The translations under genes were made by a program, and so were the position numbers. From Daphnia pulex (taxonomy: Eukaryota; Arthropoda; Branchiopoda; Diplostraca; Daphniidae), in assembly GCF_021134715.1 (NCBI RefSeq), contig NC_060023.1:5580001-5644000 (forward strand): 64,000 bases of DNA, read 5' to 3'. Positions within the stretch are counted from its first letter, which is position 1. Each line of letters starts with the position of its first letter. The notes under the pieces were generated by a model. The model had not been told where the DNA came from. It did not search any database and was given only the letters and a program-made list of their open reading frames with translations. Of this stretch, positions 27,165 through 37,800 are shown in pieces.

Positions 27165-27997
27165 TTAAAGTTCATCTTTAAGATTATTATCAGCTGATTG
27201 CTGAGGTAAGTTGGTAGGCTCTTCTTCAGATGGAACAGCAGTTTCTTCAGGAATAGCATCAAGGGCTGCTTTACAGCTGTAATTATGTCAAAACATTAAA
27301 GGCATAAAATGAATTGAAGCATGTTGGCAAAACTTGTCAAAGCTTTCCTACCTATCAAAAATTTCTTCTACAGTTGTTTTGGTACTCCATGCTTTCAGTA
27401 CTTTTCCATTATGGTCAACCAAATATTTGTAAAAATTCCAATCTGGGTGAACTGATGATTGACCTACAGAATTGAAAGCAACAGATTAATAATTTTAAAA
27501 AAGACTTTAAAGATGCTGATCAAGTAATTTACTTATGAGATTTTTAAAAGCTGGATGGGCATTTTCTCCAATGACATCAATTTTGGAAAACATAGGGAAC
27601 TCAACAGCATAATTAGTTTTTGCAAAATTATAAATAACTTCATCCTCATAAGGTTCTTGTTCTCCAAACTGATTACAAGGAAATGCAAGGACATTGAACT
27701 TTTGGTTATATCCTAGAATGTCTTGTAGTCGTTTCAAAGCCCTGTAACTAGTATCAGTGTATCCACACAAACTAGCCACATTGACTACTAAAGACACCTG
27801 AAATAAAGTTTTACAATCAGTATTATAAAGTTATTCAATAGCTAGACCATTTTTGATACCGTTCCTCTGTATTCCTCCAATGACACTTCATCGCCTTCAA
27901 TATCTTGAACGTTGAAAGTATAAAAATCGGGCTCATCGTCACATTTGGCAATTGCAGTAATTGCCAAAAAAAATATTAACACGTGACAATAAGACAT
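27165..27997 (-). CDS. ER-resident glutathione peroxidase 7/8-like thiol peroxidase, KDEL-ended
   Basis: Four exons (27860-27997, 27533-27797, 27352-27463, 27165-27276) join in phase to 208 residues. A signal peptide (SYCHVLIFFLAITAIA) starts at the ATG 27995-27997. The GPx fold follows: 'VVNVASLCGYTDTSY' with peroxidatic Cys57 (cysteine, not selenocysteine), 'AFPCNQFGEQEP' (Cys87, Gln89), 'FPMFSKIDVIGENAHPAF' and 'WNFYKYLVD' (Trp143). It lacks the long dimer loop of GPx1, like GPx7/8. The C-terminus is KDEL, an ER-retention signal. GPx7/8 use peroxide to oxidise protein disulfide isomerase during folding. It converges on the selenophosphate synthetase gene, about 370 bases apart. Confidence 0.92.
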
Positions 27998-28643
27998 TTT
28001 AACGAACAACTCTTTAGGTGACGTGTACAACTATCTGACAGTCACGTAGCCGCACGCTAGTTCGAATTCGATGTCAGAATATTGCCTCCAGGCTCCAGCG
28101 CTGGAATGTAAAATCGCGGGTTGCCTTCTTCTGCCGGCTGAAAAAGAATTCTTTAACAACGTTCCGCAGCAACTTAGAGGAGGAACTGGCAATGGCGGAT
28201 CGATTTGATTTTGTTTCAAAAAGTTGTATTTTCTTTTGCTATTATTACGTAACGTTTCAGCTGATTTGTGCTAAACTGACTGGATAAAATATGTTTAAGG
28301 AATGTATTCTTGTTATTTCTATTCAAATTTGCTGTTTTATAGACAGACATATTATAGAACAAATTATATAAAGACTTTTTAATGGATATAAAACCGACGA
28401 TACACTATAAACGTTAATGGTAAATATTTTCATAGCTATAAGGTTTCTCATAAAAGGGTAAAAAAAAACTAATTATATTCGGTAAAGTATATTATAATGA
28501 AGAATATAGTGAAAATAATCAAAATATGATGCATTAAACTCTTTGATCAAAATTATCTACGAAATGAATAGAAAAATATGCCACCGAAATTCAATGAGAT
28601 TTAATCCTTCTTTCTTCAAGGCAACTTTTCAGTGATAGAACAT
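27998..28643. other. spacer between peroxidase promoter and arrestin 3' end
   Basis: Holds the 5' flank of the minus-strand peroxidase gene and, further right, AT-rich DNA likely including the arrestin 3' UTR. I see no exon in it; the frame at 28031-28219 has no support. Confidence 0.4.
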
Positions 28644-30639
28644 TTATGACTTAGCAAATGCTGCACTGTAAATGAAAATAGGACACGCATTATTAAATTT
28701 GATGAGACTCGAACTAACAAGTGGCCGCTCACCTTCTGTTCCGAAAAGTGACGGTACCAGAAGTATCGTCAGTGCATTTCTCGATGTCAGGCACATGGTG
28801 CGAAAAGTGTTCACTGTCCCTTTTAGCAACGATGAACACGGGCACTTCGGCCATGACGTTGGAATTCAGAGGTGTCTGAGAAACTACCAGCTTGACCCGA
28901 ACTCGATACGAGATAATGAAGCCGAAAATGTCTGAATGACCGGATTCGGCAAAAAGTGTACTTGGAGCTAATTGAAATGTTTTCGATCTCGTGCAGCGAC
29001 GCACTGCCAGGCCCACTTGCTTAGAACCGGCTGTGGCCGACGGAACACGAGGAACAAGCATAACAGTCTACACCAAAAATATTTTCTGATTATACATTCT
29101 GATTTCAACTTCAAATTCAGACCAAAGTGTACCCACCTGATTAAGAGTGCCTCCTGGTGCAATAGGAAATCCGGTGTTAATTTCTGTGGAATTTACTGGC
29201 ATTTTACGTTTGCCTTCCGAAAATGAGAGCTTATAGAATTGAGTCAGCGATATCTGCACGTAGTAAAACAATTCAATTAGCAACTACTTTGTCTTCAAAT
29301 AACTTCAATGGAAATGCGTTGTACCTTCATTCCTCTGATGTTCCTGTTGGATTGATTCACAATGGAAACATTGATTATAAGCGGCTCTCCGTCTGCGACC
29401 GATGTTTTTTCTAGGCAAACTTCCATGTCTACACGTCCAAGAGCAAGCAAAAGCGGACGGCTGACTGTTGTGGCTGGCGGGATCCACATGGCCGATTTCT
29501 CAGCCGATCCGTACTTTTGAATCATATCCACGTTAAAGTGGATAGAGCTCCTGTTAAGAAAATCCAATTGAACTAAGTCATGTAAATTTAAGTATAGTTT
29601 GAATTGAGAAAAAAAAACCGTTTGTGAGGTTGAAAACTTCCTCGGTAGAGACAAAAGACTTCAATGAAATGTCGGATTCCGCATGGCTCGCCTTTGAAAG
29701 CTTCTGGTTGCTGGATCGTCAAACTGGGTCCGATGCCTCGCGGCCAATCAAAATGGAAAGGAAAACAAGCGTCGCCGTGAAGGCGAACAAGATTTTGCTG
29801 ACAAATTTCAAAACAAAAGTGAGTTTTAAAATAAATATCTTGAAAATTTGTAGGGATTCTAAAAAACCTCGCAGCAAATTACAATAGCAAAGCTAGGTGC
29901 GGGGCCATTCCCTTCAATTCCGCATTCACGCACCTCCGAATTGTATCCACTTGTGCCCAACACATTTCAGCAAATAAACAATCAGCGAATAAACAGGAGC
30001 AAACACTAGCACAACTTTTCAACCAATAGGAACGAAATTTTAAATTTCTAAAGGATGTAATAAATGTGCGGCCCCAATAAACCCGATAATAATGCCTTCC
30101 TTTTCTCAAGAAAAATTTCCCAGTGATGAAATTATTAACTAGCTATAGTAAATAAATTTTTAAAAAAATTGAGCCTTGCCTGCATTTGGGTGAGATGCTC
30201 GGGCGGTGCAACTTTATTCACAATTACGTTAGCCAGGCATATTTCTTTCGATAGATTTAAGCCCATAACTTCGTCATCTTGGCGTCCATATCGTACCGCG
30301 CTCACCAACTGAACAGCTATCGAACGTTCTGGATGGATGTATTCGCGATCCACAACAATTGCTCCGTCTGTAGTCACCCATGCCAAATACATATTCCAAT
30401 AATTAGGCTAAGCGGTTTCCACATTCATTAAAACTGAATGAAAAATCTGCGTATACCTATTGGTTGAATCCATGATAGATTATCCACAAATTCCCTCTGT
30501 GGCATGAACAGCGATATCTTTTTAAAAAGAGAGAAGAAATGGTTACGAAACTGGCCCACTAAAAATGTCATTTTCATGATGAATTTACCTTCCCGTTCGG
30601 GGTCATTTTGGTGAAAACGGAATCGACAGTAACCGACAT
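28644..30639 (-). CDS. arrestin
   Basis: Eight exons (30589-30639, 30457-30517, 30180-30367, 29619-29797, 29325-29550, 29137-29253, 28733-29067, 28644-28665) join in phase to 392 residues. The N domain shows 'VFTKMTPNGKISLFM', 'REFVDNLSWIQPIDG', 'VQLVSAVRYGRQDDEVMGL' and 'PPEHLTQMQ', with 'PHKRSS' at the domain hinge. The C domain shows 'DGEPLIINVSIVNQSNRNI', 'PGGTLNQ', and 'FGFIISYRVRVKLVVS'. Arrestins bind phosphorylated, active GPCRs such as opsins and switch them off. The 'VMGL' block resembles arthropod visual arrestins, but the protein is divergent. Intron 3 needs a GC donor (CAG/GCAAGG). The end is short (SAAFAKS) with no clathrin-box or AP2 motif visible, which favours a visual-type over a beta-arrestin role. 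Confidence 0.9.
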
Positions 30640-31554
30640 GGTGAAATCCAAGTTTCAGCAGCTGATCTTTACAATTCGCCCAATTCAGTTTTACCTGAAA
30701 GGAGAAGACTATGAGATCCCAACAACCACTTGGCAAAAGGCAAATCCAAGACTGGGGCCGACTAGGGCATTGGCCGCAATATTAAAAGACTCCAAACTAC
30801 GCGTTTGTAAATTAGGTTAGAACCGAGAGGCTTCTTAGACTGTGTATAGCCAAAAGTTGGCCGTCTGATTCGATTCACGTGTTCTGCACGCACACTGTGT
30901 ATGTGACATTTTTCGGCGTACGCTTATTCCGTCGCATAGAAGAACGCAACCTTATAAGTGAAAGGATTATCCATTGCAGTCTGTTGACCATTTGATACCA
31001 TGCAGTTTGGTCTTCCGATGGGCACGTGAACGCAATGCACACCTTGAACACAAGGGTCAACAGGTTTATCGAGAATCCTTGTTATAATTGAATTGCTTAC
31101 CTGTGACCGATCCAAAGTTGTAAGGTTTCATCTTGCACAACTTATACGACACAAGCCTGTACAAGCACAAGTGTAATACATATACATACTTTTTTTTCGT
31201 TTTTGCCTGTTTTTTCTTATTAAAAAATCATTGGCCAATATCAACAATAGTTGGATGTCCATTATATCCACATGCTACAAGGGGGAAAGTTCAGACCTTG
31301 GAAGGCCTATCCAGTATGGCAGTATCCAGCTCTGTCGTCTCGGCTCTGTCTTTCGCTACACCCTCTAGGGAGACCCCTAGAGAATACTTGTCCTTGAAGA
31401 GTATATATTTTTTTATGCTCCTCCGCCTGTCATTTGAAGCTCCTTGGATATGAAAATAATAAGTGAACTGGCCGTTCCGGTGAGTAGAAATTGACAGTTG
31501 TCATTTGTCACCTTTCAGACACCATAGTCAGGCGAGAAATAACATCCATACATA
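30640..31554. other. arrestin 5' flank and unassigned DNA
   Basis: Probably holds arrestin promoter and 5' UTR. A minus-strand frame at 30924-31115 contains cysteines and 'GVHCVHVPIGRPNC' but no family is recognised and no splice partners are seen. Confidence 0.35.
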
Positions 31555-31872
31555 ATGCAGTCAGCAAAGTTTATTATTTTCATTCCTCTCGTAGTGTCGG
31601 CATTGAACGCAGCCAACATCAGCACATCCAAGTCTAAATTCGTAACTAACAACTACCGGTACTCCGGATCCGGATGAAGAATTTGACCAGGTAAATTCAA
31701 TTTACCTATACATTTATTGGGAGTTGACAATCATTTCTATTTGAAAAAGAGCGATCCTTTCCAGTATTCTTACGCTGTTGAAGTTGACTCGACTGTTAAG
31801 GACACTCGCGTGAGGCAATCGAAAGCGGAACAAATCCAACAGGGCACTGCTGGACCCATTGGCATCCAGTGA
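31555..31872 (+). pseudogene. decayed cuticle-protein (RR/chitin_bind_4-like) gene
   Basis: An ATG at 31555 opens a secretion-signal-like stretch (MQSAKFIIFIPLVVSALNA). The frame then shifts by two bases: the continuation 'TPDPDEEFDQ' to a donor at 31690 is in another frame. After an intron, 'SDPFQYSYAVEVDST' to 'QSKAEQIQQGTAG' resembles the start of an RR chitin-binding domain, but a stop at 31870-31872 cuts it before the conserved G-x(7)-DG core. The signal plus acidic linker plus Tyr-rich start is typical for arthropod cuticle proteins. The frameshift and stop suggest a pseudogene. Confidence 0.5.
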
Positions 31873-33323
31873 ATAGGTGGATTGTGCGTTGGGCGGATGC
31901 AGTGATTTGGCGGATTGCTACGTATTGCAAAAAAAAAAAAAAAAAAATTCACTCCCCCACTTTAACACCTTCATCAAGTGTAAGGATACAATATCTTACA
32001 TGTACGCTTTTTGTCATGGCGTTTTTTCTTTCTTTCTGACGAGCATGAGCCATCATCAACATACGTCGCTTTACCATTTCGTGAATCTTACGGAAACGGA
32101 CGGAACTATATATCTTAACTGTAAAAAAAAAAACAAGGGCATGATCGTTCTCGTACTCATCTCGAGACTCATCTCAAAATCAGTCTGGTAAGTGTTTGTA
32201 TATACAACCAACATTTGAGCAATATCATGTGCCTTGAATGCTGGAATTTTCTAGTTAAACTTTTATTACATGGTTCGAAAAAGAGAAGAGATTGTGTGCA
32301 TGTCTCCGGGCGCTTTGGTTGCGAGAAGAGCTGACTGCAGCGGACTGCAGGAAGTAAACAAACAATCTGACTCGTTTTTCAATGCCATCGACGAAAGAAA
32401 ACCCACTATGCACCATCATCGAATGTGTTGATAAACAAAACTCGTAATCTCAACTACCATACCAAATTTTAATAAAAAAAAGAGAGAAATAATGCAAATA
32501 ATTTTCCCCTTTTCACAAAAATACATATATAATTAGCAGTGAAAGAAAACTATTTAAGGGAGGTTGAAGCGTATTTTTCTGTAGAAACATGAATTATTTT
32601 ATTAAGCTTGGGGTTTGCGGCTTTCCGCTTTAAGCGCCGTGTTAACTTGTCTAGACATTTACACCACAAGAAGAAATTGAACGTTAGGACAAATTTGTTT
32701 TGAATTCAAATGATTCAATGGCTTGGCTGTGATATTACAATATCAAGTATTTTTCTTACAGCTAACGGAAGTGATCAAACCCGACGATGTTTTGATAAAC
32801 CGAAAAAGGAAGTGCGCAGCCTGTTTTTGTTTTCTCTTATCAACCAAAGTAGTAGTACGACATTACTGCAAACACTAATTTAAACTATACGAGGAAAATG
32901 TGTCGCGGACGTTGCCATGCCAAATGATACACTCCCGCAAGGCCCTTCGCCTTTTACGGCTTGCCACTAAGATGCACAGCTAGCCAATGGCGAAAACTGG
33001 AGGTCACGCAAGATATTCGTAACGATATTGACGAAAACTTCGTCAGACGGGCTATAGTCTTTCGGACCCTTTGGAAGCAGACAGTTGACACAAAACGAAG
33101 TTTGTCTTTACTGGCAGCAGCAGCGAATTATTTGGCGAATATTCGTAACCAGCACCCAATAAGTGTTCAGTTAACCAAACATCTTTGCCTGCACATCTAG
33201 TAATTTTACCAGCTTACAGATCATTTAAATCAATTTTGGTAAGTGACATTTTTAGCTATTTCTTTTCTTATATTTTGTGTTCAAGTGCGTTCAGAGATAA
33301 GGAAACTTTCGGTTTAAACTGGT
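31873..33323. other. unassigned AT-rich region
   Basis: Contains an A18 tract near 31930 and no secure exon. A frame from about 32918 to 33200 (contains 'RPFAFYGLPLRC', 'KLEVTQDIRNDID') has weak protein-like character but no ATG start and no recognised family. Confidence 0.35.
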
Positions 33324-34073
33324 AGGAGCCAGCCTACAATGACGCACATTTTGATTGGCAAAAGATTTGAAGCTAGAATCTGAAAGAAGGGGGGTGGGGG
33401 GAGTCTAAAAAGTCACGTCTGGTCCGCCAGAGCGGCCGCGTCTAAACATGACAGGTTGCCAAAGTCGGCGTGAAATGCAAAAAACTCCACTTTCTATGGT
33501 AAGAAAAAAACTTATGGCATTTGATAGAAATAATAATGGTATAATCTATTACTACAAAACCAGACGTTTTACACGTCAAACATAAAACCAGACACGGTTA
33601 AAGATAGGGGGTTTTGGTGAAATTTTATATTTGTGTTGGCAGGTGTCATAAACATACCAAAAAATAGATAAAATCATGATCAACACAATGGCGTAAAACC
33701 AGACGTCATTAGAAGTTTGACAGAAAAGCCGTATATTTTTCAAACGGCAACGTTGCATTGACGGCGGGTATTTCGAATTTATTTCTTTTGTATAGTAGAT
33801 GACATTTTAGCTTTATTACAGTGATTAGTGATAGCTTTATTTACAATGACAGATTTACCATTATTATTTCTATCAAATGCCATAAGTTTTTTTCTTGCCA
33901 TAGAAAGTGGAATTTTTTGCATTTCACGCCGACTTTGGCAACCTGTCACGCTTAGACGCTGCCGCTCTGGCGGACCAGACGTGACTTTTTAGACTCCCCC
34001 CCATCCCCCTCTTTCAGATTCTAGCTTCAAATCTTTTGCCAATCAAAATGTGCGTCATTGTAGGCTGGCTCCT
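33324..34073. mobile_element. long inverted-repeat (fold-back) element, ~215-bp arms
   Basis: The left arm begins AGGAGCCAGCCTACAATGAC and runs to about 33540. Its reverse complement, with few mismatches, runs from about 33858 to AGTGGCTCCT-like end GGCTGGCTCCT at 34073. The 320-base centre has further copies of AAAACCAGACG in both orientations and no open frame of note. I could not find a clear target-site duplication. It is a non-autonomous DNA element inserted about 740 bases before the SecA-like gene. Confidence 0.82.
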
Positions 34074-34810
34074 GGACTGTAGGGATGTTGGAGACATTTA
34101 GAGGAATTTCGTAAATGGTCATCCGGTAATAAAAATAAAGCGATGGTGATTAAACTACAATATAGCATGCGGTGCTGGTGAAGCAATGACCGGTTTAAGT
34201 CAGCAGTTACTTAAACAAATTGAAATGTCATTCTATCGCATAAAACTCGACTAGCGTAAAATTTGAGTGTCACTAAAAGAAAATGTCGTCCTTGAAAATT
34301 TCAACATTTCGACCGCTTGCTTGTGTTTAAGTTTAACGAATAAATACGTGGCATACACAAATGTAGATTGATATACAGTAGTCTAGTTCTTTATATTCAG
34401 TATCAATCAGAATTTTCGACTCGTATAGAAAGTTAAGACCATGGTTAACACTTTTAATACTCGTGACTAGTGTCCCGGGCTTTCACTTGTTACAATAGTT
34501 AAGTTTAAAATAAAGAAAATCCTGGTTCAATTTATAATAGGCCTAAATGTTAATGTCAAATGCCAATATTGCACATTATTTGTAAATAAGAATTGTCTTT
34601 GATTCTTCTTTAAATAGATCATAAGCAATCATTCCCAGTCGGTTGATATAATAATATAATTAATTTGTGATCAAATTTAATTTAGATTTTTGTAGCCTTT
34701 TCTTCTGGTGGCCGTATCAATTGAAAAATAACGTTGCGTTGATTGCACTGTCAACTGAAACGATAATCTGATTGATTCATTCTACACCCAACAATTCTCA
34801 AGTTCTGAAG
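34074..34810. other. 5' flank of the SecA-like gene
   Basis: AT-rich DNA without a coding exon. It is the presumptive promoter and 5' UTR of the gene starting at 34811. No TATA box or initiator could be assigned with confidence. Confidence 0.4.
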
Positions 34811-37800
34811 ATGAATGAAGACACCGGAAGTAGCTCAAATGCCATCTCCACCCCTTCAACGACGAATAATACATTAACTACCAAAGAAGAGGTTGCCAGT
34901 GAAATAAAAGAATGGATGGAGATCGATCAAGATGGCACTAATAAAACTTATGAAAATGCCATCAAACACATCGAGTTCAAACTGGGACGCCCACTTTCCT
35001 GTTTGGAAAAAACTTGGTTTGAGATGCCATATGTCCAAACGGTATTGCAAATGTGGCTGGAAAAAAGTTTAAAAAAGGCTTTTGAATACCTGGACAATTG
35101 CAATAACGATATCAGCAAGGATATGTCTACTGACTTGAAACTATTGGATTCCATAAATTGTTTTGAGGACATTCGTTCTAAGGTAAAAGACGTGACATTG
35201 CCACTGCGAAACTGGTGCGACGGGGAGTGTCGATATCTTAAACTTGTTTTCGGACAGGAAGATCTGTTTACAAACACGCCACGTTTCACCGTCTCTGTCA
35301 ACTGTTACTTGACTCAATTTAAAACATCGTGCATTGAAAAGATGTTCTCCCGATGTCTGAGCGACATCGTCAAGGATGAAACCAACGGCCAGAAACACGA
35401 AAAATTCATTATTGACCTGAATGATTTCTTGGCTTTTGTTAATGAAGACAAAAATGTATTTGAAAAAATGCTGTTGCAGCTAGGTTTTCCCCAAAATAAC
35501 GAAGAATGCAATGGCAATACTGGCGAGGAATTAGTTAAAGAACTGGTGGAAATGTTTGTCAGTTGTTCTAAGAACGATTTCCTGGCTAGCGTCAGAAAGG
35601 AAGAGATTTTGCAAGCCATTCTGGAGAACGACTTGATGGTGGTTGAAAATACAACTGACACTGAATGGCCAGAGTCGTTTCACAGACTAGTCGAGAAAAT
35701 GTCACAAAGCATTCTCCAGACTGACGGCAGCCAGACAACGCCAAGTCTAACACTTGAATGGTTTCAACGTTATCAAAAAGCCTCGTCACTAATAATGAAA
35801 GACGTCGAGTGGACCCCCAAATTGCGAATTCTGACAAAAGAAATGTACAAGAAATTCTTGTTACCCGAAACTGAAATCAATTACAAGAAAGAAGACGGAA
35901 AAAAAATAATCTTCTTTAAGGGAATCGCCTTATTCGTCAGCAAAATGCTTCAGCTAATGAAACAATTGAAAGACGAACATCCGGATGTCGAAGAAATCAA
36001 AATCGTTGGATTGAAATCCGTCCACATCGATTGTGACTTGGATAATGAAATCTGGCACGGAATAAACATTGGCATCGTCACCGACAAGCTCATCGTCGAT
36101 GACACCACTGACAATAATGCACAGACTTGGACCGGATTTTGTTGGAACGTATCCGGAAAAAATGCTGAAGATCAACCGATGGGTGAGACAATTTTTTTTC
36201 TATTTTCTTTAATTCCTGTCTAAAATGTTAACATGAATTTGTATCATTAATGTAGGAAAACCTTGTCAAGCGGGTGAGAGCGGCGGCAACGTGCACGTCG
36301 TTTGCAACGAAATAGTAAACGGCCAGAAATGGACGATCGTATCGGACGGAGGCGACGGAAGTGATGCGGCTTACAAATGGACCGAAGAAAAATTTAAAAA
36401 TTCTTTTCCGTCCATATCGTCGGGTGGCAAAAAGGCAATGGAAACCGTATTGACAACATTACAAGAAATTTTACCAAGGGAAAATCGAACAAGAGACAAA
36501 GATGTTCTGCCAGGGCACAAGGGCAATTTTCTCATCAGCGGCACGGCGATCGACGGCAGTGAAATCACGGCAATATTTTATAAGGGGAAAAAAGAAGGAC
36601 AGACACTCTTTTTAATCAGAGGTACCAAACAATGACCAGTGTTCTTTCAATTCTTTATTTCTAAATGCGTTTTTTTTCTTTGCATTATCAATTGATCGTG
36701 TCAACAACGTTGATATTTTGACGACTATTTTTACTTTTCTCTTTGAATGATAACATGATAACTCTCTTCTCAAGGAAAGCATATATTTTCTTTGATTTGC
36801 AGGTGGCCAAGCAGGGCAAGCAGGGCAAGGTGGATACGGTGGCAAGATCGAAGTGAACATTGGCGGGCAATCGTCTATGACATCCGGGATCCCTTTGACG
36901 GGCAAAGAAGGGAAACAATTGACGGCTGACCGATTGGGAGTCTACGAGGCTTCGTGTCCCAACGGAAATATTGGAAAATTAACAGGTGACGTTGCTTTTA
37001 CCCAAAAAGTCGCTAAAGGCGGCGGATATTTCTACGGGTTTGAAAGAGACGAGAAGATCACAATTGAACTGGGAGTGAAGGAGAAGACATCAGCAGAAAA
37101 AGCAGGTGCAAATTTATACGTGAAATATCAAGAAGAAAAGGAGAAAATGTATGCCATATTATCCGTCTCTAAATACTCTGCCAGCGATTTGGTAGTAATG
37201 CTAGTGGATTCAGTCCACCAGAAGAAGGCAGTCATTCGTCAAAGTCTCGTCCGTCACCTCGACCAAATAGACAAACGAAAGCAATTGACAGAGTCCATCC
37301 AAAAGATGTTATCCAATCATGCAAAACATCATTCCATGAGCAAAGAAGAAATTATAAAAGCAACGGAAAACAAGATCCATCAACACCATCAGCTCATGGC
37401 TCAGCGTCAACAACAGCAGCAATTCGAGAAAATTGAACAATACTTTAGACCAGCGTTTGATCCATCACGATCGTTTCCGAAGCCCAAAATAATCGGTCGT
37501 CGCCCCGTTTGGAATGGAAATGTCGTCAGTTCCAACTGTCTCGATGTATTGCCGACAGAGGATGGAACTGACAGTCTTCTTCACTGCCTTTTCGGCCAAT
37601 TGAATTCGGAGGGTAAATACGTGTGTAAAGACACTAACAAGTTCCGCAAACTGATTGCAAAACACATCCGTGAAGAAGACTCCAGCGCTAAAACCTACAA
37701 CGGCGTAGTCATGTTCATTTTGCGAGTAGATAATGACAACATTTTCCCGATGGCGTGTGCTAAAAGAGACGAATTGATAAAAAAAATCATAGCAAATTAT

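Noticed and set aside
27998-28030. Longer N-terminus for the peroxidase from 28030
   Set aside because: That codon is TTG on the minus strand. The ATG at 27997 gives a clean signal peptide.
34772-34810. Start of the SecA-like protein at 34772
   Set aside because: The codon there is TTG; the first ATG in frame is 34811-34813.
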